A program made the translations under genes and the position numbers. From the NCBI GenBank assembly GCA_029851415.1, contig CM056743.1:93470501-93534500 (forward strand): 64,000 bases of DNA, given 5' to 3'. Source of the stretch: Eretmocerus hayati (lineage: Eukaryota; Arthropoda; Insecta; Hymenoptera; Aphelinidae). Below are positions 1 to 11,680 of this stretch, in pieces; within the stretch, counting starts at the first letter, position 1; each line of letters begins with the position of its first letter. Below the pieces are notes generated by a model, which was given only the letters and a program-made list of their open reading frames with translations, was not told where the DNA came from and did no database searches.

Positions 1-739
1 TACCAAACGCAATGTACACCTTTCATAAGTGCATTGATCGGAATTCGAAGAACAGCATCTTGGCTGACAAGAAAAATTTGAGAGGATCTCGTTCGAATCA
101 TGTCAATCAAAAATTTGCGTGGTACTGAAGTATGCAAGGAATCCCTATTTGTCACCGCTGTGCGTCGCAGTCACTGTCAGAATAAGAATTGATATGTTAC
201 AAAGTCACTCCGGCTCACGGGGTGGCTTTTTACACCCCGTACTCTGTGATGACCTGCGAAATAACTCAAGGTTAGAAAAGAGTAGCTACACCATGTTAAA
301 TATACTGCAAAGTTTAAAAATGACCTCGCATTGTAGTGAAATTCAAACTCCAAGTCAAAATATGTTCTCAAGTTACCCCGGCTTACGGTACTTGCTTTCT
401 CAGAGTGGAAGAATACAGAAATCGAAATATTTCTATGTAGACATGAAAACCCCCGACCAAAGTTTTCCGATAGGGTACAATTTCCAAATTTTGGGCAACC
501 AGTATAAGGATTGAGTTGTTTTTGATACCTTGACACCAAGAGATCTGTGATAACAAAGCCGTTTAGTGAGGAATTCACGTTTAGTTACTCTTTTACCGGT
601 AGCATGCGTCTTCCATCCACTGATTTCCGACGCCAATGTATGAACATGCGTGAAATTGGAAAAATGAGAATAATTCAGGAATCGGGATGAAGAATAGAGG
701 AGGATATTTCTAACATTTTTATGAGAGTAAATCAAGGTC
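1..739. repeat. Left arm of ~740-bp inverted repeat
   Basis: This stretch is the reverse complement of 15135-15874, with scattered substitutions and almost no net length change. The left arm starts at or before the window edge, so its outer end is unknown. ORFs occur on both strands of both arms, but they lose their frame between the copies and resemble no protein I know, so I treat the arms as non-coding. The arms bracket about 14.4 kb of mixed sequence. Confidence 0.9.
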
Positions 740-917
740 ATGGTTTTTCCACCTCTATTTCATCGAGAAACGATAGTAATGAGTGATGGGTGCAGAGCAA
801 ACCACTATTATTCGGATGCCTCTTTGGTAAGGCAACAATTCCTAGCTGAATCCATGTGAGTCATTCTGGAGCAAGCTGGACAAAACCATCACCAGGGGGG
901 GTCTGGGAAAAATCTTC

Positions 918-1499
918 AAAAATTTCCTCCTATTAGTGATATGTTCAAATGGTACGAAAAATTTTTTTCCACATTTTTTCGGCCCCCAGTAGGCCCTGAA
1001 GCCCATAAAAGAGCCATTTTAGGCACTTTTTTAGTCTATTAAAAAAAAATTCATAGTTCCAACAGGATCCAAAATTCTCCAACGTACTCGGATGCATTCT
1101 TCTCTTAAAAACTAATACTTCTCAGGAAAAAATTGTCCCAGACGAATAAGTGGTCATTTTAAAGGTCTTGGAGAGACCTACAATTTGCCTACTTGTAAAA
1201 ATCAATTATCACATTTTTTGTTGGAGCTACAGTCGGTACAAATTGAGCTATTTTCGAAAAAGTCGAAAATTCAGGACTTAATTCCGGAGATATATCTCAA
1301 TTCTTATCCACCAAACTCGTGCGAAAACGTTCTTTGAGACATCTACTTTCAGTGGAAATAATTTGGTGGAGGTTATTTTTTTTTAATTTTTTTGCAGAGC
1401 GTCACAAAATACCGCATTCCGTCGTTTTAGCAAGAATGGCATCTTTGACCACGGTCACATATGCTCCCATCTGGACTGATGTGCACTCATCTGTGTGCA
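918..1499 (+). repeat. Direct repeat A, copy 1
   Basis: It matches 2166-2859 in the same orientation, starting around TTCAAATGGTACG and ending in a block on 'CTCCCATCTGGACTG'. Copy 2 carries about 116 extra bases (2399-2514) that are missing here. No coding potential recognised. Confidence 0.85.
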
Positions 1500-2165
1500 C
1501 TAATCGCCATGCATCGCGGTGCCGCAATCTCAATTAGTGCATACATCATCTTGTTTGGACAAAATAGATGCAAAATATGTATGTTTTCATGGAAAAAGGA
1601 GCTATTGAGAATATAAGGTATTCTTATACGCGGTATATTGTGAAAACCTGTGCAAGATGTATGCTGGGATTATTTGCCAATCAGAGTAGGAGTTTATAGA
1701 TGCAACTTTGAAGTTTTGTATGTGATGCAGTACTAAATGTTTTCAGTCTTCAGAGAAGTCAGGGAGCATTTGCAGACCAAGTACATGAGAATATGGCTTT
1801 GTGGTCCAATAAGTCACTTCATCTGCGTTAATACTTGTGATATTGCTTTCCATATTTTTTCTCTAAACATTCAGTCAAAATTTGGATGGGAAGTTCCAGT
1901 GATTGATTATATGTTATTACATGCATACACTGAATAATCTAAATGAATAGGGATTGAGCGGGCATGATTTTACTCTTCATGGTCTACTGATATTACAATC
2001 AAGAGTCGATATCGCTGTGAGGAATAGACGATACATATTATTATTTTGAATGCTCTTGAGCTGATTTTTGAGTTCTATATTAGTATCATCAAGTAAGAAG
2101 CTTGAGAGCTGGTATGTGACAAGAAATATTGGCAAGAGGGTTGAGCGCTTTTGATAGAACTGCCC
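1500..2165 (+). repeat. Direct repeat B, copy 1
   Basis: It matches 3589-4259 in the same orientation at high identity, from 'ATCGCCATGCATCGCG' to 'TTTTGATAGAACT'. With repeat A the order is A-B-A'-C-B', where C (2860-3588) is single copy in this window. I see no gene in it. Confidence 0.85.
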
Positions 2166-2859
2166 CCACAAAAATTTCCTTCTATTAGCACTATGTTCAA
2201 ATGGTACGAAAAATTTTTTTCCACATTTTTTCGGCCCCCAGTAGGCCCTAAAACCCATGAAAGAGCCATTCTAGGCCCTTTCTCAGTCTATTTAAAAGAA
2301 TTCATAGTCCCAACAGGATCTAAAATTCTTCAACGTACTTGGATGCATTTTTCCCTCAAAAACTAAAACTTCTCAGAAAAAAATGTCCCAGACGAATAAG
2401 CCGGCCTGGCGACTTCTGCAAGCTATTTATTGAGAACAAATTTTAGCAATTCCTGCGTCATCTTGTGGGCGACCTAGATCCAACTAGAGAGGAGATAATT
2501 GACTCTCATCAGTCGTCATTTTAAAGGTCTTGGGAAGACCTACAATTTGCTCACTTGTAAAAGTCAATCGTCACACTTTTTGTTGGAGCTACAGTCGGTA
2601 CAAATTGAGCTATTTTCGAAAAAGTCGAAAATTCAGGACTTAATTCCAAAAATATATCTCAATTTTTTTCCACCAAACTTATGCAAAAACGTTCTTAGAG
2701 ACATCTACTTTCAGTGGAAGAAATTTGGTGGAGGTTATTTTTTTTTAATTTTCCGCCGAGCGTTACAAAATACCACATTCCGTCGTTTTAGCAAAAATGC
2801 TATCTTTGACCACGGTCCCATATGCTCCCATCTGGACTGATGTGCCCTAATCTGTGTGA
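2166..2859 (+). repeat. Direct repeat A, copy 2
   Basis: Second copy of the 918-1499 repeat, with an extra internal block at 2399-2514. Short ORFs across it are not conserved between the copies. Confidence 0.85.
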
Positions 2860-3588
2860 AGGTCCTCTCCGAAGTACCCTTAACTACGTGTAAGAAGTTG
2901 TGGGGCCGAACCTTGAGCCAGGAGCGACCTGTAGGTTCTATTTACCGTGTCAAAAATAGGCATTATTTTCGCTATTTGGGCGTACGCAACCGAGAGCATG
3001 ATTTGACTTGTTCTGGCTCACAAATGAGATAATGGGCTAGAGCGAGGATCCAAGCATACTTTTCCGACTCAAAATAGCCATCCGAACACAAATTTGAGGT
3101 CAGTCCAGCTCTGGAACGTCGTCTAATGCCTCAACGTGTCCGAAACAGTCAACAGAGTCTAAATTCTTTTAGGGCAGAGAGATCAAGAGGCGCGATAGCG
3201 CCTCGCTGTCGAGTATAAGCAGACAAAAATCAGCGAGGTGCTGTGCCTTAGATATTTTGAATTGGGGGTTTTCTAACCTCAGACATTTTCCCCACCTTAC
3301 TTATTTCAACCACCCGGGTGCTCAAACATCTCCTGCCTCTCTATTCAGGGCTGTTTTAATATGGACTCACTGTTGGTGTCATCAATTATCCGATTCTGAC
3401 CGCTGGGACTTTTATTCCGCGTCGCCAATTTTCACCACCTCAAAAAATTTATCCTTTCGAGTTTCATGAGAGCTCGAACGCAGCGTCGATTTGCTTAGAC
3501 CCTCGAAAACACAGCTTTGATTCGAGAGTTGTCGACGAGCGAGTGAGAGAGGAGAGAGAGAAGATCCGTCTGCTTTGTTTACATCGTC
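2860..3588. other. Single-copy spacer between repeats, no gene seen
   Basis: This block lies between repeats A' and B' and has no partner in the window. The short ORFs at 3257-3469 (+) and 3412-3660 (-) have no recognisable domain and no sign of conservation. I see no RNA gene. Confidence 0.5.
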
Positions 3589-4259
3589 AATCGCCATGCA
3601 TCGCGTTGCCGCAATCTCAATTAGTGCATACATTATCTTGTTTGGACGAAATAGATGCAAAATGTGTGTGTTTTCATGGTAAAAGGAGCTATTGAGAGTA
3701 TGAGGTACTCTTAATTGCGGTTTAGTGTGAAAATCTGTGCAAGATGTATGCTGGGATTATTTGCCATATCAGATTAGGAGTTTATAGATGCAACTTCGAA
3801 GTTTTGGATGTGATGCAGTACTAAATGTCTCCAGTCTTCAGATAAATTGGGGAACATTTGCAGACCAAGTACATGAGAATATGGCTTTGTGGTCCAATGA
3901 GTCACTTCATCTGCGTTAATACTTGTGATATTGCTTTCCATATTTTTTCTCTAAACATTCTGTCAAAATTTGGATGGGAAGTTCCAGTGTTTGATTATAT
4001 GTTATTACATGCATACACTGAATAATCTAAATGAATAGAGATTGTGCGGGCATGATTTTACTCTTCTTGGTCTACTGATATTACAATCAAGAGTCGATAT
4101 CGCTGTGAGGAATAGACAATACATATTACTATTTTGAATGCTTTTAAGCTGATTTTTGAGTTCTATCGATTGGTGTCATCAAGTAAGAAGCTTGAGAGCT
4201 GGTATGTGACAAGAAATATTGGCAAGAGGGTTGAGCGCTTTTGATAGAACTACCCCCAC
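3589..4259 (+). repeat. Direct repeat B, copy 2
   Basis: Second copy of 1500-2165, in the same orientation, with scattered substitutions only. Unlike copy 1, it is not followed by a copy of repeat A. Confidence 0.85.
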
Positions 4260-4555
4260 ACTTCCACAATCTTTCAGATCCAGATTAATATTTCTTTCAT
4301 CGTCACAATCATAAATGCAACTCATGAGTCCATGTAGTACTACTAAAAAGTTCTAGCAGAGTTATTGCTGATCCAAGAAAGTTTGAAATCATGTGTTGTA
4401 ACTCATGAGTTGAGATGAGATGTGATGTGGAGAAGATATTTAAGCGCTCCATAAGATGAGAATTTGGATTTCTGGACACTATAGCAGTTAAAGCTTGAAA
4501 TTCTGCTCACAACTTTTGACTATCAGTGAATCAAATATTTATGTAGGGTAGCAAA

Positions 4556-4988
4556 ACCTATGTCACTCAAATTATCTTGTGATTGAAGTTGACTTGGAGC
4601 GGCTTTTGCTCCTCTTGTATTATTCCTTAATACTATTTCACTCCAAATATTGATATCAAGTTTGTCACCAGGAATATGCTTATTTTCTGGTCCTAAAACA
4701 TATCCTGAACAATGAGGAATCAGAAGATTTCTAATCACAATCATAACATCCCAACTTTCTCTCTGAATGAGGAATGTGTAATATTGTTCAAGTATTGATG
4801 TTATGATTGTGATAAGGAAATTTTCTAAATTCTTATAAATGAGGTCAGTTCTAGAATGAAATAGAGAGCAATGTCTCGTTCGAAAATATAGAATCAATAC
4901 TTGGGTGGAATAATATTGAGGAATTTCTCAAGTAAATCAAGAGCCGCTGCAAGTCAACTTGATCAAAAAGATGATCTGAGTGAAATAA
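4556..4988. repeat. Imperfect inverted repeat, possibly coding relics
   Basis: 4556-4608 and 4936-4988 are imperfect reverse complements of each other. On the minus strand the first arm sits in an open frame (4523-4897) ending in a peptide around PSQLQSQDNLSDIG. On the plus strand the second arm reads ASQLDQKDDLSEI. Similar peptides in opposite orientation suggest two relics of one coding sequence. I do not recognise the family. Confidence 0.4.
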
Positions 4989-5035
4989 TTGTTCATATTC
5001 CAGAGGGATTTGTGATTAACTGATTCTCAAAAGCT

Positions 5036-7024
5036 GTGTATATTTTGGGTGTCATGAACACGACGCATATGATTAGGCCTATCGTTACAAATCCTGGTAT
5101 TTATTATGAGTACGTCGGTGGAGGTAAAATAATAAGGTCCGAATGGAAAATTTCAATAACCATAGACTGTAGTAATATGATAGAGAAAAATGATTGGAAA
5201 GAGAGACAATTACTTCCCATGAGACAGAGGTGCTCGAACAAATTTCCCGACTGCGACCGATTGATTCCACGATCTAAATTGGACGCTATGATGCACTCAT
5301 TTGAAATGTTACAGAAAGACCTGACAGATTTTTTCTCTTTACCATCCGTGTCTCCTCCTAATACCTTGAACGGTTATAATGTAAAAAGAAGGGGAGATCC
5401 ATTAGAATTAGTTGGTTGGATTAATAGAAAGTTATTTGGAACTATGGACGCTGATGACCGAGAGCTTTTAACAAAGCAAGTGAACGATCTTTACGACCGA
5501 AATCAGAATATATCTTTGTTAGCTTCTGAACGGACCCATATTCTCAGATCAGAACTTGATAACATACATAAATTCATGAATTTCCAAAATCATCAAGTTG
5601 AAAAATTATACATAATGTTGTCCAAAAATTTGGCTTCCTTCTCGAACGCAATTGACACTGTGACATTGCGAGAGAATATAGAAATATGGGCCACAGAATT
5701 CGAAATGGCGTTGCTCCATTCTATCCCGTCATATAAAACCCTAATTAACGCCATTGAAACGACAGCAAGATGACATTTACACCCTCTCTTGCTAAGTCAC
5801 GACCAACTTCAAAATATATTACATGACGTAAATAATTACAAGTTTAGCCATGCGCTCCCATGGGACAAAGGATTGATCACCCCAGAATACTTATTTTCCA
5901 TCTCGAAATCTTTTGTATACATACATAATCAGAAATTCATAGTCACCTTAACCTTTCCTCTAGCAGACGTAACAGAATTTTCACATTATCGTATCCACAG
6001 TCTCCCCATTTTCGCGAAAGATCTTAAGAACCATAACACCTTCATATCAATCCGTCCAAGATTCTCGGACATTTTTGTATCAAAGAATTTCCGATCTTTT
6101 ATACTCTTCCCTGGGAAAGAGATACAAAATTGCATCAATAGAAATAACACAAACCTGTGCGAAGCCGTAGAACCCATATTCTCAAGTCATATAGACAATC
6201 CATGTAAATTTCAATTTCTACTAAAAACTGTACCAAGTAGACCAAATGACTGTGACTATATCTTAAGCTCAGGTGAAAAACCATATTTTACTCAACTTCG
6301 TTCTACTAAACAATGGCTATTTTCTACAACAAACATTATCAGAATGAAATTAATCTGCATAGAAGGAACCACAGATGAATTCTTACTCAATGGTACAGGG
6401 ATATTATCACTCAATGGTCAATGCACAGCTCACGCCGTTAATTTCACACTTTATGGGATCAATGAGGTAACGCTAGACTTCACATTTTCTTACGAATCCG
6501 AATTTCATCTTAATATGACTCATTTACTTTCGAAATCAATAATAGATGCAATGGAAGACAAAAACCATGAAATATCAGAAAGCGTCGAAGATTGGCTATC
6601 TGGTGGCAACTCAATCGCTTTGAATGAGATAGAAAAGCAATATCGGGAAATAAGCCAACGTAAAAGAATATCAGGAAATTTTCACAATCATCTAAACGTC
6701 TCATTTTTCCTAACGATTATTATTGCGATACTACTCTGTATCGCCCTGAGAAAACTTGAAATTTGCCTGAAATTGAAAAAGATTAAAGACAATTTTGACG
6801 ACTCTACAAAAACACATAATCTGGAACTCAAATCATGGGAAAATATTACACCTATAACTAGGCCGCAACAGCCACCACCTGAACCACCAAGTGCTAGGAA
6901 CTGCCGGTCATTGATAACAGTCGCGAACCCGCCAACAAACGCTCGAGGAATCTCATTTATATACACCCCGACGACCCGTTCAACGGATATTGATATCCCC
7001 ACTCAAGGAATCGATTACCCGTAA
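5036..7024 (+). pseudogene. Baculovirus F / insect errantivirus Env-like fusion glycoprotein, one in-frame TGA
   Basis: Two open segments lie in the same frame, 5036-5770 and 5774-7024, separated by a single TGA at 5771-5773 and by no frameshift. The N-terminal part has the F2-like start GIYYEYVG (residues 21-28) followed by SEWK and Cys45. A basic KRR (117-119) precedes the F1-like block with LVGWINRKLFGTMDADD, the hallmark of the Baculo_F/insect Env family. A heptad-like region follows. The second segment has several N-x-S/T sites, a transmembrane stretch near 6697-6750 (FFLTIIIAILLCIAL) and a proline-rich tail of about 90 residues. No initiating ATG with a clear signal peptide is visible, so a leader exon may lie upstream. 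No gag or pol is next to it. It would act as a membrane fusion protein. I treat it as broken, although a single nonsense change means the decay is slight. Confidence 0.8.
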
Positions 7025-7321
7025 CTAAGAAATTATCCTGGGAAACATATTAAGACACACGAGGGGAAGAGACATTCATTTTCTCAAACTGTAACAGGTA
7101 ACATGGTGTTACCTGCACAGCAAACTGTAACAGGTGCATGGTGTTGCCTGCACAGTAAGATGTGCGGGGTGGGGGTCTGTGGCGGTAACTTAATGTTACA
7201 TCGGTAACATACGGTAACAGCCTTAAAATCACAATTTTTCATGAATTAGAACAAATTCAACGGTACTAACCTTAGTGAGAGCCACATTTATTATCGTTCA
7301 GTAGAACATCCGGTCATATTT
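7025..7321. other. Intergenic region with GTAACA/TGTTAC cluster
   Basis: About eight GTAACA or TGTTAC hexamers fall between 7085 and 7212. They include an inverted repeat with 9-bp arms (CAGGTAACA-TGG-TGTTACCTG) and a partly degraded second copy about 40 bases later. The region lies between the convergent 3' ends of the Env-like ORF and the minus-strand gene at 7322. Confidence 0.65.
7288..7293 (-). promoter_or_regulatory. Polyadenylation signal AATAAA for the 7322-8023 gene
   Basis: The minus strand reads AATAAA about 29 bases after the TGA stop of the three-exon gene, which is the normal distance for a short insect 3' UTR. Confidence 0.5.
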
Positions 7322-8023
7322 TCAAAATAGCCAACGATCAAATAAAACTCCTAACCACAACAGAGAATCTACGTATAACATATTATTCACATCGAAGTCT
7401 TTGGCCGTGAGAGCGGGCGAAAACGGTATAAGAAGTCCACTCTCACCACGCGCCGCGTCACTATAAACCTCCGCCGGATGTAGACAACCATCCCTCCCGG
7501 GGAACTCAATCAGTTCGTGAAAAAATAGTCGCCTGAGCCCAAAAAAGTCAGGATCCTCGGCATTCAAGTCGGAAAAATCTCGGCCCCAAGTAGTCGCTAC
7601 CAAAACCTCGTGCCGCCCCATAGCAAACAGCTCGTTCCTCCGACGGTCGGCTCGACGTAAGGCCCTCACGACCCTCCAATTATCGAACTGTAATCCCAAG
7701 GAAAAGGAAAAATCATCATTACAACGACGACTTCACCATTTTCTTTCGTTTTAATCCATCATCTAACACTCACACTAATGCGCTGGTAGGAACGGCGTGG
7801 CAATCGCCGAATATAGGGCAAGGGATTTCTCCCCTGAGCCACGCGACTCTTGTTCATTGATCTGTGCCTCCTTATAGCCGCCCAATCCTCAAACTGAAAA
7901 GAGAAAATCACAATTTAAAATCACTGATAACACGTTATATTCTGATTTCGAAGTAATCGCACTCACATTCACCCAACGGGCGCGGGCCAATAGTGGGAAT
8001 CGGTACGTATTTTCAGCTTCCAT
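7322..8023 (-). CDS. Unrecognised three-exon gene, predicted 180 aa
   Basis: On the minus strand, exon 1 is 8023-7967 (ATG, 19 codons), exon 2 is 7893-7774 (40 codons) and exon 3 is 7687-7322 (121 codons plus TGA). Both introns are short and phase 0: 7966-7894 (73 nt, GTGAGT...TTTTCAG) and 7773-7688 (86 nt, GTGAGT...ATTACAG). Exon 2 opens with FEDWAAIRR and exon 3 with FDNWRVVRALRR, so the two exons start with a related Phe-x-x-Trp basic motif, possibly from exon duplication. The first half is very Arg-rich and the last exon is acidic-hydrophobic. I see no signal peptide or membrane segment, and I do not recognise the family. A polyadenylation signal follows the stop and initiator-like TTCAGT sites lie upstream. 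The gene sits between the Env-like ORF and a Helitron relic. Confidence 0.6.
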
Positions 8024-8092
8024 AGTTGTTGAAAATTTTTTTTTCTTTCTTTCTTCGAGATCGGCACGACAAGGTTCACCTTCGCAACCTAC

Positions 8093-8110
8093 ACTGAAAC
8101 TGCGACTGAA
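8093..8110 (-). promoter_or_regulatory. Possible arthropod initiator (two TTCAGT sites)
   Basis: The minus strand has two TTCAGT matches to the arthropod initiator (8110-8105 and 8098-8093), about 70-87 bases before the ATG of the 180-aa gene. This is a short motif, so the call is tentative. Confidence 0.3.
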
Positions 8111-8386
8111 GTATATTAGACGGACAGTTAATAGACTGACACCTAACACATTACTGCAGATATTTGGATGGAATTCGCTGACACCTAAATTTTCGACCGT
8201 TGCAATATTTTAACAGCAATGCAGTTCCGGCTTTCGACAGTGCAATTTCGATTTCTTGAGAAAAAAAACGAATAGACATCTCGATACCTGGATTGCAAAA
8301 GCTCAAGATAGTTTCCTCATAATTACGACTCCGATTCTTGAAACATAGTCCTAAGTACATGAGCGGAAAAAAAAAAATTTCTATAA

Positions 8387-8450
8387 TATATATATATATA
8401 TATATATATACTAGGGGGGGCAAGCCCCCCTGCTCGCTCCGCTCGCCAAC
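8387..8450 (+). repeat. (TA)n run followed by GC-rich hairpin
   Basis: A run of about ten TA units ends in CTAG and a perfect hairpin (GGGGGGC-AA-GCCCCCC, 8415-8430). It is followed by a GCTCGCTCCGCTCGC repeat. The hairpin lies just 5' of the Helitron-type helicase. Helentron-type elements favour AT-rich microsatellites, so this may be an element end; that link is inference. Confidence 0.45.
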
Positions 8451-8542
8451 CCCCGCTACTCCCGATTATTGATTTAAAGGAGTGGAGAATCAATAGTCCA
8501 TCCATAGCAACTTAAGAAGTAATGAAAGTCTAGTCAGTTTCA

Positions 8543-9453
8543 TTGATGGTCCTGGAGATTGTGGAAAAACTTCCTTGTAAAAGTCTCTCATTCAATATTT
8601 TTTATCCCAAAAGAAGAAGATTCTGCCAATGGCGTGGACGAGTATTGAGTCGATTTTTTTCACCACGAGGTATGACAAGTCATAGATACTTCAGAATACC
8701 CTTGGATCTAGAAAGTATTGAGAGTATTTTTTTGAAATCTGATGCCGATGAGAAGAAATTGAGGGAAGCAGGTGTTATCATCTCGGGTGAAGCATCAATG
8801 ATTCCCAAAGAAGCGTTGGAGGTGGTGGATAGAACACTCCGTGACGCTTTTTACAATGACTCACCCTTTGGTCGAATATTGGTGATTTCAGGCGGGGATT
8901 TCAGACAAATCCTGCCAGTTTTGACCAATGGGAATAGACATTCTATAATCCAGGAAACTATCACATCGTCAGCCTTATGGCAATTGTTTAATGTAATGAA
9001 GCTGACTAAAAATTTGAGATCTAAGGACCTGATTTTTCCAACATCCTTCTGGTAGAGGTGAGGGTAGAATTGATGAAGTGAAAGTGAGACCTGAGCGGAA
9101 GAGTAATGATGTACGTAGAACACATATCCAAAGACATCAATGAAGATCTTGCTACGAATAGAGTTGTTCTGTCATCTCATGAAGAAAATATCATAAAATT
9201 GAATAAGAAAATCTTGGGAAATGTTCGATGGTCCGACTTCATCTTACTAAGCGTTAATCATGCGACTCACAAAGGTGTAGATCAAACCGAGGAGCACACT
9301 CATCTGAAATATCCAACCGAGTTTCTGAATAGAATTAGAGACGGTTTAACTCCACATGGACTTGATTTGAACGTAAATGCTATTGTGATGTTGATTTGGA
9401 ATCTGATGACTCGGAATTCCTCGGTGAAGAGATCAGAAGAATTCGTTTATTGA
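8543..9453 (+). pseudogene. Helitron-type PIF1 helicase relic
   Basis: Two open segments, 8543-9055 and 9106-9453, carry parts of a Helitron helicase (RepHel C-terminal half). The first has a Walker-B-like block (GEASMIPKEALEVVDRTLRD, where DEA is usual) and GGDFRQILPVL. The second has the late motifs: LSSHEENIIKLN, KYPTEFLNRI, and a LDLNVNAIVMLIWNL block. The Walker A part is degraded and no HUH replication-initiator domain is present. Frame changes and the fragment length (about 900 bases against some 4 kb for the full protein) mark it as dead. It would have unwound DNA during rolling-circle transposition. Confidence 0.75.
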
Positions 9454-9881
9454 AAATAGATTCGATGGTTCAGATGAGATCGAGAAAGGTTGTTTGGGAC
9501 GGGGTATCTGATGTTTGATATTTTTGTCATATACGATTGGAAATTAAAGTATATTGTTCTCAAATTCCGTTAAGATGGAGTGAAATCTGGAGTTGGGGAA
9601 AACGATATAAGTATATGAACTGAGGGAGCAGGTAATGTTGTGGTGTTTGAACGAACAGTTCGAGAGAAAAGGTTGGAGAAGAATACGGCAAGTGCTCAAA
9701 ATAATCAGATCGATCTACAGGAATTGAGTGTTGACCCATGAATTTCAATTTATTTAATAAACCAAAATTGTCAACCATTACAACCATCAAATTCGAAATA
9801 ATTATCTTGAAAATAATATTAAATCTATAGATCAAATAGCTGTAACATATAGGTACTGTATAGCCACACAGAATGGCATAT
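9454..9881. other. AT-rich spacer, no gene seen
   Basis: There is an open frame on the minus strand (9560-9985) but no recognisable domain, and it crosses the edge of the neighbouring inverted-repeat element. I see nothing else. Confidence 0.4.
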
Positions 9882-11680
9882 GTATATATGGGCGGCTCCG
9901 GATCAGAACGGTATAAGTCCATTTTGGTGAAAATTGAGTTTCTGACGGGAAACGATAGAAAATACATGTAAAAACATGTATGCACAACTCCGGAAGTGGA
10001 AATGCATTTTGAGGCATCACAAGCGACACGACCGTTTTTGTCCCGAAAAAAGTTTCGACTTTTTTTCCGGATCAGAACGGTATAAGTCCATGTTCTCGCT
10101 CAATAATATCGCTTTTGGGTCATCCACGTTTAGCTGTCGTGCTTTTACAAGTAGTTAGAGTCAGTAGCTACTCTCAGAAACTACAAGTAGGGTTTGTTAT
10201 GTTGTCCAAATGATTGCATCCCGTGGTTTCGAAAAAGGTGGGCCGAAAACCGCTCACTTCTCTTTCACGCGTTTGGACACAGGGGAGTCCTATGAAGATG
10301 AACAACCACCGGTCAGTAATCCCATGGGCCTGGGATCTTTCTCTAGAAGCCCTGGTGTCTCATTTTCTTATCTCTTATCGTCATTGAAAGAGCCGAATTT
10401 CTTAGTGATGGTTCCAAAAGCGTAGTTATAAGAGCGATCGGCACTGAGCTTGCAAAGAAATTTGATTTTGCTCCATGTTTTCAGGCATCTTCTCTAGAGA
10501 AAAATCAACTACGTCCATGATACGCCGAACTCAACTAAGCTATGCACTTCCTCCTCAGGAACAATGCCAATGGTAGAGAAAGCCTATAGCTCCATTACAG
10601 AATAATAATTATTTCGGTTACAATTTTACTATGAATGGTTGTGATCTATCAACTGGGGTTCTTTTCATTAATAGTCATCCGGCCTTCGGTTCGATCTCCC
10701 CGCCACTCGGTACAAGTGAACCTCATTTGGGCAAATCTTGTAGATGAAGATAGCCTTCCTGAATTGAGATATCTGCAACTAATCTTAACCTCATTCTACG
10801 GTTGATCAACAATTCTGTTTGTTGAGTGGGGATCAGTCCCAATTCATCGTTTGGATTCTCTGGTCGATTAAAGTCTCTTCATTGCGATTTTTCCTATACA
10901 CCCTTAAATTGCCTCTGAATGCATGACGTAAAGCTGCGTGCTATGTGATCCCCAAAAACTATACTTCGCACCAGGCCGCTTGAGTAAACTCTTCTTGACT
11001 GGATTTCCAAATAGACGCTTGTTGACCTCAATGTTGGAAATATATCCTTAGTCACGATATCCTGAATGAGATCTCTAATAGTCTCGGCTGTCAATGAGAT
11101 TTTATAAAAGTCATCCTAAATTAGAGAGGAATTTTGTTTACTGCGAGAAAAAGTCTAGGACAGTCATTAAAAATCCAAAGAATTCTCAATTTATACCGTT
11201 CTGATCTGGAAAATTTTTCCACCCTTTTTTTCGCTCAAATCGGCATAAGTCCGTGGTTTTTTTAACGCTTTTTGATCTCAAAGGTGGAAACTCATAATTT
11301 CTCGACATTTTCCTACTACAAACGGTAAAAATTCATCATATTAAGTACTTCTCCCTATCTAAAATATTAAATGTGAATTTTTTTCAGAAATGGTGGACTT
11401 ATACCGTTATGATCCGGAGAAAAAGTCGAGAAATTTTCCGGATCAGAACGGTATAAGTCCATTTTTTATTGCAAAATGAGATGTAAAAAGTGTAAACAAT
11501 TGAAAATCAATACGCCCCACGCGAAAAATGACATGAAAACACACTCACTACACGGTAGAATAAGAATATTTACTTCAGATGATAACTCGAATTTTCTATA
11601 TCACAAAAACTTTGAGGCGCATTTTCCAGAAATGGAAAAAATGGACTTATACCGTTCTGATCCGGAGCCGCCCATATGTA
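9882..11680. mobile_element. ~1.8-kb element with ~40-bp terminal inverted repeats
   Basis: The left end at 9882-9923 is repeated in reverse complement at 11641-11680. Shared core: GGGCGGCTCCGGATCAG, then a block ending in TATAAGTCCAT. The core GATCAGAACGGTATAAG also occurs internally at about 10068-10090 (+), 11191-11209 (-), 11394-11416 (-) and 11437-11461 (+). The last two form a local palindrome. ATAT lies next to both ends and could be a target duplication. No transposase is visible, so it is probably non-autonomous. Confidence 0.65.
10894..11115 (-). CDS. Possible terminal exon inside the element (73 aa)
   Basis: On the minus strand a good acceptor (TTCCTCTCTAATTTAG) is followed at 11115 by an open frame of 73 codons to a stop at 10894. 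It contains TAETIRDLIQDIV and RSTSVYLEIQSRRVYSSG. I do not recognise the sequence, and no upstream exon was identified. It could be chance. Confidence 0.25.
   Translation of the reverse strand, partial: DDFYKISLTAETIRDLIQDIVTKDIFPTLRSTSVYLEIQSRRVYSSGLVRSIVFGDHIARSFTSCIQRQFKGV

Noticed and set aside
119..514. 131-codon ORF in the left arm with a mirrored partner at 15367-15756
   Set aside because: The frame agrees only partly between the arms and then shifts; there are equally long ORFs on the opposite strand and no domain.
5036..7024. Complete errantivirus
   Set aside because: No LTRs, gag, protease, reverse transcriptase or integrase flank the Env-like ORF within the window.
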